Part shown: piece after piece, positions 1-5,016 of the stretch
Layout of the letters: the number at the start of each line of letters is the position of its first letter
Position numbering within the stretch: position 1 is the first letter of the stretch
DNA from: CAYSBA01 sp964429075 [NCBI: uncultured bacterium]
GTDB lineage: Bacteria; CAYSBA01
Direction: 5' to 3'
Assembly: GCA_964429075.1 (NCBI GenBank)
Contig: CAYSBA010000050.1
Span: 1,981-7,516 of the forward strand
Length of the DNA: 5,536 bases
Made by a program: the position numbers and the translations under genes
Notes under the pieces: model-generated
Database searches by the model: none
What the model saw: the letters and a program-made list of their open reading frames with translations, nothing else
Told to the model about the DNA's origin: nothing

Positions 1-56
1 ACACAATCTTTACGATCGTGTCTTATAAAAATCAAAAAAGCTTAAAATTTAAAATT

Positions 57-386
57 TTATTTACAGTAACCCTGAAAATAGTCATCATATGTACAGAACT
101 GTTCGCCAGGACAGTCAATATCCTCAGTACATTCCTGCTTACACGCACTGTATGTATCAAATTCTATGCAGACATTTGTATCTCCAGAACAATCCTGAAT
201 AGAACTCCATTCCAGACAAACATCTCCATCATAATCGCCACACTCTTTATAGCTGTGATCACCGACACACATGATTTCACCAGATTTAGTGCATTCGTCT
301 TCACATTTATCGGTCACAATTATACAGGATTCAGTAGCCACAAATAGAAATATAAGAATTGCTATACCTGCTATCTTTTTAATCAT
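57..386 (-). CDS. Small exported cysteine-rich protein, possible lipoprotein
   Basis: A 109-residue protein of unknown function. Residues 1-20 form a signal sequence: two lysines, then a hydrophobic run to about residue 17. The first cysteine, C21, follows T-E-S, a poor match to a lipobox because of the Glu at -2, so it may be a lipoprotein or simply Sec-cleaved. Twelve more cysteines follow (28, 32, 40, 49, 57, 66, 73, 82, 86, 92, 98, 108), enough for six disulfides in an oxidising compartment. The rest is acidic and hydrophilic. Two styles are visible: a CGDYDGDVCLEW-type segment at 49-60 and a DCPGEQFC segment at 91-98. From memory, both resemble short Cys-rich modules of exported proteins in Myxococcota and relatives. 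The ATG at 386 is fixed by GAGGAGGG five nt upstream (392-399). It lies 15 nt after the LPP20-type gene and is probably cotranscribed with it. Real gene: high confidence; function unknown. Confidence 0.85.
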   Translation of the reverse strand: MIKKIAGIAILIFLFVATESCIIVTDKCEDECTKSGEIMCVGDHSYKECGDYDGDVCLEWSSIQDCSGDTNVCIEFDTYSACKQECTEDIDCPGEQFCTYDDYFQGYCK

Positions 387-401
387 AATATCCCTCCTCG
401 A

Positions 402-968
402 TTAATGTTTCATCTCTTCTTTTTCTAATTCTTCAAATGCCTTTTCTGCGTTACGTCTGACATATTCTCTTACTCTGGCATCAAGCTCTTTCATCTTATC
501 AAGCTGATTCTCAAAATCTGAAAGATTCAGTACTGCAAGTGAAAATATAGTACCATCGGATGGATCCCTCCAGTGATCTACAATCTGAACTCCGCTCAAT
601 GTCATCTTTGTAAAAGTCTTTATAACCTGGGTAACATCCTGCTCTTCACTTGATGCACTGAAATCACCTGCAGTTGTGCTTCTCTGATAATCCTTCATAA
701 GGGCTGCTACATAGGTGTTGAATATTCTTGCTATCTCCGTCCTTGCGCGCTGATCTGCTGTTGACCTTGCGAGGGAACGATTTCTTATACCAGATGCAGA
801 ACCAACGCCATAGAAGGCCTTACCCATCTCTCCAGAATAGGCACCACTACCTTTGTTGACCCATTCTGGTGCACTGGACATAACTGGTGAGCCCTTAGAA
901 CCACAACCTACCATTAAGATACCCATCAACAGTGTTAACATTGCGTTAATAACCTTTCTCTTTCTCAT
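402..968 (-). CDS. LPP20-family outer-membrane-type lipoprotein
   Basis: A 188-residue lipoprotein. The N-terminus has a basic start (MRKRK), a hydrophobic segment and the lipobox M-V-G-C, giving lipidated Cys22. A Pro-Glu-Trp-Val motif at about 34-37 and the run around 51-80 (FYGVGSASG, then Ala/Arg-rich helix with TADQRARTEIAR) are typical of the LPP20 family. A second family-like segment lies near 123-149 (SGVQIVDHW, then a strand reaching SLAVLNL). The C-terminus is a charged, probably helical or coiled-coil tail. LPP20-like proteins are envelope lipoproteins, related to FlgP in some flagellated bacteria; no flagellar gene is visible here, so a flagellar role is not supported. An in-frame ATG at 992 would add eight residues, but the ATG at 968 has AAGGAGGT four nt upstream and places the signal peptide correctly, while 992 would sit almost at the predicted transcription start. 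It leads a two-gene operon with the downstream Cys-rich gene. Confidence 0.88.
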   Translation of the reverse strand: MRKRKVINAMLTLLMGILMVGCGSKGSPVMSSAPEWVNKGSGAYSGEMGKAFYGVGSASGIRNRSLARSTADQRARTEIARIFNTYVAALMKDYQRSTTAGDFSASSEEQDVTQVIKTFTKMTLSGVQIVDHWRDPSDGTIFSLAVLNLSDFENQLDKMKELDARVREYVRRNAEKAFEELEKEEMKH

Positions 969-972
969 TCTA

Positions 973-980
973 ACCTCCTT
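973..980 (-). promoter_or_regulatory. Ribosome binding site of the LPP20-family gene
   Basis: AAGGAGGT on the minus strand, an almost full Shine-Dalgarno match, ends four nt before the ATG at 968. It decides between that start and the in-frame ATG at 992, which has no such site upstream. Confidence 0.85.
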
Positions 981-1002
981 ATTAAAACCCATAATTTTTT
1001 GA

Positions 1003-1030
1003 ATTCTAACATCTATTTTAGCTTTGTCAA
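1003..1030 (-). promoter_or_regulatory. Sigma70-type promoter for the LPP20/Cys-rich operon
   Basis: On the minus strand a perfect -35 box TTGACA (1030-1025), a 16-nt spacer and a -10 box TAGAAT (1008-1003, five of six consensus bases) lie in the non-coding gap. Transcription should begin near 996, leaving a leader of about 28 nt that contains the strong ribosome binding site at 973-980. Position, spacing and match are all good. The remainder of the 969-1123 gap shows no gene and no convincing terminator after mlaD, so read-through from the mla operon remains possible. Confidence 0.72.
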
Positions 1031-1123
1031 TAGTAAATCAAATTATGTGCCAGATTGTAACTATCTGATTTTATTAGATTAAAATATTTATCACAATTTC
1101 AGGTATGAAAAAAATGTCAGATA

Positions 1124-2671
1124 TCAGTAGGAATAGAAACCTAACAAACCAATAATACTCCTGATATCCTCATCCCTGTATTCATAGGAGATACCACCCC
1201 ATGGTGCAATGGATCCAGTAAAATCATCAATCCCCCCTTTTAAAACAAGTCTGTTCCAGACAGGTATCCTAAGATATGCCCTTAACTGAAAGGGACCTGT
1301 CTTTTCATCTATCTTTATCCCATCAAGATCTTTGTCATTGTAACTGAATCTGCCTTCCAGGCCAAATGTTATAATCCTGTCTAAAAGGTTTATATTCAAA
1401 TCAACTCCACCACCAAACCTACCTTCTAACATACCAAGTTTTGTTGATAAAAGACCCTTTATCCAATTCCATCCAATGATAAGTCGTGGGAATATATGGG
1501 TCTTATTTTCGGGCTGAGATTCCAACTTTTCTGGGAAATTGATTCTACCGTATTTATTGAGATGTAACAGGCTTAACCCAACAATAAAATACTTCTTTTC
1601 ACTCGGAATGAGTCTTATATATGGACTTGTAACCAGAAGATCCTTACCACCAAAGTAGTTTGCCTCACCACCGAGAAATATCTTTAACCTGCCAAGAGGA
1701 GCCAGGTATTCCCTGGCCACCTTTAAGGAACTCTTTAGATCACTATAGGCCTTTTCATCCTTTATCAATTTTCCGATCAACCCTTTGCCACCCTGAACCT
1801 CCTTTACTACCTCATTGAGTCGCTTTGTAGAATCACGAAGGTCATCAACAACCTGCTCAATAGAATTCCCAAGCTCTTTATCCTTTGCCAGTTTACCTAC
1901 AAGACTACTTGTTGACTCAAGTCCTTCTACAACCCTGTTAAGACCATCAATAGTTTCTTTAAATCTTTCGTACAACTCTTCATCTGAGATAATGGCATTT
2001 AACAGACTCCTTTTACTCGAAAGCTTTTCAGAGAGTATCTGGCCTGTTTTGTTCAACTGATTGGTAATCGTTACGAGATTTCTGAGAGTTGTGATGATAT
2101 ATCTGTATGCATCCTCCTCCTTCAGGAGCTTTCCAAGGCTGCCTTGACCCTTTTTTACCTCTTCAAGTAGGTCGGATATACTGCCTGCAATTCCATCAAG
2201 ACGGTTTACAAGCCTTGAAATAAGAAGTCTATTTTCATCGAGGATCCTTCCGGCTATATTGACTGTATCAATATAATGTCCGCCTTTAAGTGGGATTGTT
2301 TCTTTTTTCCAATCAAACACCTTGCGGTGGCGAGATCCAGGATCGATTGAGATATATCTACCGCCGATTATACTCTTATCCTTAATGAGAATTGAATAAT
2401 CTTCATGAAGTACAAAGTCTTTATATACCCTGCCAACAATCAAAACTCCCGATTCATCAAGCTCAATATCTTTTATTTCACCAACCTTTACACCAGATAC
2501 TGTAATATCCTCTCCCGGCTCTAAACCTGCTGCTGTATCAAAACGAATCTTTATTGGATGTCCCTTTTCAAAGATATCCACATCCCCAATGACAAGTGAT
2601 AGGACAAGAAGAGCTGATATAGTCAAAACAAGAAAAAAACCTACAAGCAATCTTTTTTTAGGATCAAACAT
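1124..2671 (-). CDS. mlaD: MlaD-like MCE protein with long helical linker and C-terminal beta-barrel
   Basis: A 515-residue MCE protein, the substrate-conducting partner of the MlaE/MlaF transporter; E. coli MlaD is only about 180 residues. Order seen: one inner-membrane anchor (about 8-29); one MCE domain (about 36-115), with FDTAAGLEPGEDITVSGVKVG at 44-64 interrupted by no gaps and the closing IIGGRYISIDPG at 101-112; a helical, heptad-like stretch (about 135-322) carrying four degenerate repeats around 177-192, 222-237, 256-271 and 297-312; and a C-terminal region (about 328-515) of alternating polar and hydrophobic short strands rich in Gly and aromatics, ending in GFYSY, which looks like an outer-membrane beta-barrel. 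This layout predicts a bridge from inner to outer membrane for phospholipid movement, as reported for Veillonella parvula MlaD. The ATG at 2671 overlaps the mlaF stop by 8 nt, with CAGGG about 8 nt upstream, indicating translational coupling. MCE identity is near certain; the barrel is inferred from sequence pattern; transport direction is unknown. Confidence 0.93.
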   Translation of the reverse strand: MFDPKKRLLVGFFLVLTISALLVLSLVIGDVDIFEKGHPIKIRFDTAAGLEPGEDITVSGVKVGEIKDIELDESGVLIVGRVYKDFVLHEDYSILIKDKSIIGGRYISIDPGSRHRKVFDWKKETIPLKGGHYIDTVNIAGRILDENRLLISRLVNRLDGIAGSISDLLEEVKKGQGSLGKLLKEEDAYRYIITTLRNLVTITNQLNKTGQILSEKLSSKRSLLNAIISDEELYERFKETIDGLNRVVEGLESTSSLVGKLAKDKELGNSIEQVVDDLRDSTKRLNEVVKEVQGGKGLIGKLIKDEKAYSDLKSSLKVAREYLAPLGRLKIFLGGEANYFGGKDLLVTSPYIRLIPSEKKYFIVGLSLLHLNKYGRINFPEKLESQPENKTHIFPRLIIGWNWIKGLLSTKLGMLEGRFGGGVDLNINLLDRIITFGLEGRFSYNDKDLDGIKIDEKTGPFQLRAYLRIPVWNRLVLKGGIDDFTGSIAPWGGISYEYRDEDIRSIIGLLGFYSY

Positions 2672-3407
2672 TCCACAACCCTGAAGTTATAAAGGATTGT
2701 ACCCTTTTGTCCTTTGAATGAAGGAAATCGGTTGCAGATGACTCTACAACTATTTCTCCATGCCATAACAAACCAATCCTGTCTGCAACCTTAAGTGCAC
2801 TAATCATATCGTGGGTTACTATAATCATTGTCTTTTTAAGCTTCATCTTAAGATCTAATATAAGTTCATCGATTGTCCTACTCATAACAGGATCAAGACC
2901 CGATGTAGGCTCGTCGTATAGAATAATATCTGGATTAAGAACAAGTGCCCTTGCAAGTCCTGCCCTCTTTTTCATCCCTCCAGAAAGTTCTGATACTAAT
3001 TTATTTTCATGGCCCGAAAGTCCTACAAGTTGAAGTACTTCATCTACCTTTTCTTCAATTCTACTCTCATCTAAATCCGTGTGCTCTCTAAGCGGTAATG
3101 CTACATTGTCATATAGATTCATCCAGTTCAAAAGTGCTCCTGACTGAAACAGATAGCCCATTTTTAGTCTGATCTCCATTAGTTCATCTTTATTGATACC
3201 ATCCAGATCCTTACCCATTACCATGATTTTTCCACTATCCGGTCTGAGAAGGCCTGCAATATGTTTTAAGGTTACACTTTTACCTGTACCACTTGGACCA
3301 ATTATAACATAGGTTTCCCCCTCATTTACAGTCAGACTCAACCCCCTGAGTACCTTCTGCTTCCCAAAACTCTTGGTTACACCATCAACTTCTACCATAC
3401 TTTTCAT
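2664..3407 (-). CDS. mlaF: MlaF-type ABC transporter ATP-binding protein
   Basis: The cytoplasmic ATPase that drives the MlaE permease. All ABC motifs are intact (numbered from the ATG at 3407, 247 residues): Walker A GPSGTGKS at 37-44, Q-loop Gln88 in FQSGALL, signature LSGGM at 141-145, Walker B IILYDEP at 161-167 with catalytic Glu166, D-loop SGLDP at 169-173 and switch His199 in VTHD. The FQSGALL Q-loop and the LSGGMKKRAGLARAL stretch are characteristic of the MlaF/Ttg2A branch rather than of importers. Length is normal for the family. The start is uncertain: GTG at 3410 immediately precedes ATG at 3407 and another ATG follows at 3398; only a weak GGG lies upstream, with better spacing to 3407. 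It begins 15 nt after the mlaE stop and overlaps mlaD by 8 nt, so the three genes form one operon. Confidence 0.95.
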   Translation of the reverse strand: MKSMVEVDGVTKSFGKQKVLRGLSLTVNEGETYVIIGPSGTGKSVTLKHIAGLLRPDSGKIMVMGKDLDGINKDELMEIRLKMGYLFQSGALLNWMNLYDNVALPLREHTDLDESRIEEKVDEVLQLVGLSGHENKLVSELSGGMKKRAGLARALVLNPDIILYDEPTSGLDPVMSRTIDELILDLKMKLKKTMIIVTHDMISALKVADRIGLLWHGEIVVESSATDFLHSKDKRVQSFITSGLWNV

Positions 3408-3422
3408 CACATACCCGGCATT

Positions 3423-4187
3423 TCAATAGACAATCCATGTTATGATGTAATCAAATACCAGCACTGCAACAAAAGATATTACCACGGACCTGAGGACAGA
3501 CAGACCCACCCCTATTGCCCCACCATGGGTTTTAAGCCCATGATAGCAGGATATTGATGCTATGATTGCTCCAAAAACAACTGCTTTTATCAGCCCACTA
3601 TAAAGGTCTTTTATATCTATAACATTTAAAGCCTTATCAAAATATACCTCAAAGGGTACCTTTAACATAGTCCTGCCAACAAAGGCACCCCCGAGAGTAC
3701 CTACAATATCAGAAATCAATGTCATTGCTGGCATTACAATTATCAGAGCAAATAGCCTGGGAACAACAAGAAAGTCTATTGGGTCAATGGCCATCATTTT
3801 TAATGCATCTATCTCCTCATTCATAACCATACTTCCAAGCTCTGCTGCATAAGAAGAACCAACAAGTCCTGTAAGGATAAATGCTGTCATGACCGGTCCC
3901 ATCTCTCTCGACATTGTGCTTGATATCAGATATCCTATTTGTGATTGTTGACCATAGGTTTTAAGTTCAAGTCCTGTCTGAAGTGCAATAACCATCCCTG
4001 TGAAGGTTGCAACTACAAGAATCACCAGAAGGCTTCCAAAACTGCAAAAATAGATCCTTTCAATTAACATATTATAACGCCTTACAATCGATTTTGGTCT
4101 AAAAAAACTGGACAAAAAGAGTAAAAATACCTCTCCAACAGAAGCAAAAAGGGCTTCAAACCATGCAAAAACAACTGTCTCTTTCAT
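3423..4187 (-). CDS. mlaE: MlaE-type lipid ABC transporter permease
   Basis: A 254-residue inner-membrane permease that pairs with MlaF and MlaD to move phospholipid. Hydrophobic segments are seen near 48-70, 96-115, 140-165, 198-215 and 232-252, after an N-terminal amphipathic helix region. Family motifs: FTGMVIALQ at 62-70, REMGPVMTAFILTG at 94-107 followed by AAELGSMVMNEEIDALKMMAIDP at 114-136 (one continuous conserved block), VPRLFA at 142-147 and the C-terminal GGAIGVGLSVLRSVV block at 222-236. Residue 108 is Leu (codon CTT) where E. coli MlaE, as remembered, has Arg in its AGRAG motif. It is the first gene of mlaE-mlaF-mlaD, with no mlaB beside it. Its ATG has no proper ribosome binding site (only GTGAG two nt away) and sits about 7 nt after a good -10 box, so the message may be leaderless. 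Confidence 0.95.
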   Translation of the reverse strand: MKETVVFAWFEALFASVGEVFLLFLSSFFRPKSIVRRYNMLIERIYFCSFGSLLVILVVATFTGMVIALQTGLELKTYGQQSQIGYLISSTMSREMGPVMTAFILTGLVGSSYAAELGSMVMNEEIDALKMMAIDPIDFLVVPRLFALIIVMPAMTLISDIVGTLGGAFVGRTMLKVPFEVYFDKALNVIDIKDLYSGLIKAVVFGAIIASISCYHGLKTHGGAIGVGLSVLRSVVISFVAVLVFDYIITWIVY

Positions 4188-4194
4188 ATCTCAC

Positions 4195-4222
4195 ATCATA
4201 CCACACAGGTAGCTTACTTCAA
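4195..4222 (-). promoter_or_regulatory. Candidate promoter of the mlaEFD operon, possibly leaderless
   Basis: On the minus strand TTGAAG (4222-4217, four of six -35 bases), a 16-nt spacer and TATGAT (4200-4195, five of six -10 bases) lie in the queC-mlaE gap. The spacer ends in TGG, giving an extended -10 (TGn) element that compensates for the weaker -35. Only seven nt separate the -10 box from the mlaE ATG, so the start point would fall on or next to the start codon. The spacing is standard but the site is unproven. Confidence 0.5.
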
Positions 4223-4227
4223 GATTT

Positions 4228-4255
4228 TTGACACAAATAGAATGACACTTATAAG
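4228..4255 (+). promoter_or_regulatory. Promoter-like element facing into queC (antisense)
   Basis: On the plus strand a perfect TTGACA (4228-4233), a 16-nt spacer and TATAAG (4250-4255, five of six bases) form a sigma70-like promoter. It points rightward, antisense to queC, and no plus-strand gene follows. The hexamer TGACAC occurs twice here (4229-4234 and 4243-4248, 14 nt apart), which could also be an operator-like direct repeat. It may be chance in AT-rich spacer DNA. Confidence 0.3.
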
Positions 4256-4278
4256 GTCACAACAGAAATCTACACCAA

Positions 4279-5016
4279 TTAGATATAGGCTGTAGGATCA
4301 GGGAAATCTGCCCTTTTAAAGGCCTCCTTCCTGATTATGCAGCTATCACATCTACCACAGCTCAGTCCATCAGTAGTTGGATTATAGCACGATATTGTAT
4401 TTGAGAAATCCAGACCAAGCCTTGAACCAACCTGAATAATCTCATGTTTTTTTAGGTTAATTAGAGGGGTCTCAATATAAAATTGCCTTCCCTCAACACC
4501 CATTTTTGTTCCCAATAATGCTACCTTTTTAAATGCCTCAATATATTGAGGCCTGCAGTCTGGATAACCTGAGTAATCAATACTATTTACACCTATGTAA
4601 ATATTTTCTATATTGTGCTCTTCACACACAGCCAGTGCATATGCAAGGAAAATAGTATTTCTTGCAGGGACATAACTCGTTGGAATGCCCTCATTTTTTA
4701 TTGTATCCATATCTCTATCAAGAGGTAATTCTCTATCTCCGGTAAGGGCAGAAGACTTTAAAAATGAAAGATCGAGGTTAATTATAAGATGGTTATCTAC
4801 ACCTACGGATTTTGCCAGCCTTTTTGCAAATTCGATCTCAACCTTATGACGTTGATTGTAATTAAATGATAGGGCAACAACTCTTTTGTGCCTCCTTTTA
4901 GCAATAGCAAGACAGGTTGCCGAATCTATACCACCGCTTAATAAAACAACTGCAGCATTTTCTTTTTGTACTTTTTTAATTGAATCTATTAGTTCAGTAA
5001 CCAGGTCTGAGGACAA
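4279..5016 (-). CDS. queC: 7-cyano-7-deazaguanine synthase QueC
   Basis: A cytoplasmic enzyme that converts 7-carboxy-7-deazaguanine to preQ0 with ATP and ammonia, a step toward queuosine in tRNA (and toward deazaguanine DNA modification in some genomes). Visible motifs over 245 residues: the PP-loop ATP-binding motif SGGIDS at 27-32, FNYNQRH at 51-57, VPARN at 116-120, DYSGYPDCRP at 147-156, and the zinc-binding cysteines 210, 220, 223 and 226 near the C-terminus. All expected key residues are present. It carries about 20 residues before the PP-loop, slightly more than usual. The start is TTG at 5016: no ATG or GTG lies in frame between an upstream stop (TGA, 11 codons before) and the PP-loop, and GAGGGAG sits six nt upstream. 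The first 23 nt overlap the end of the preceding gene in another frame, suggesting coupled translation. No other queuosine gene is in the window. Confidence 0.96.
   Translation of the reverse strand: MSSDLVTELIDSIKKVQKENAAVVLLSGGIDSATCLAIAKRRHKRVVALSFNYNQRHKVEIEFAKRLAKSVGVDNHLIINLDLSFLKSSALTGDRELPLDRDMDTIKNEGIPTSYVPARNTIFLAYALAVCEEHNIENIYIGVNSIDYSGYPDCRPQYIEAFKKVALLGTKMGVEGRQFYIETPLINLKKHEIIQVGSRLGLDFSNTISCYNPTTDGLSCGRCDSCIIRKEAFKRADFPDPTAYI

Noticed and set aside
1-21. Imperfect hairpin at the left edge (ACACGATC and GATTGTGT on the minus strand, 5-nt loop, one G-T pair), possibly a terminator for the Cys-rich gene.
   Set aside because: Any T-run would lie outside the window, the stem is only 8 bp, and AT-rich DNA gives such stems by chance.
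34-60. AT-only inverted sequence and T-run just after the stop of the Cys-rich gene, considered as a terminator.
   Set aside because: The stem has no G-C pairs and would be very unstable.
18-347. Open frame on the plus strand opposite the Cys-rich gene.
   Set aside because: It mirrors a gene with signal peptide and strong ribosome binding site; its own sequence has no such site and no recognisable domain.
968-992. Longer form of the LPP20-type protein starting at the ATG at 992.
   Set aside because: It lacks a ribosome binding site, nearly coincides with the predicted transcription start, and puts eight extra residues, including a Glu, before the signal peptide.
1050-1123. Inverted TATCTGA/TCAGATA pair (1117-1123 and 1062-1068) and a small CAGAT/ATCTG stem, considered as an mlaD terminator or operator.
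   Set aside because: The arms are 7 bp or less, widely spaced or interrupted, and no T-run follows the stem.
1815-2060. Plus-strand open frame within mlaD.
   Set aside because: It lies wholly opposite the well-supported helical region of MlaD and is Ser/Leu-rich as expected of a complement of Glu/Lys/Leu-rich coding sequence.
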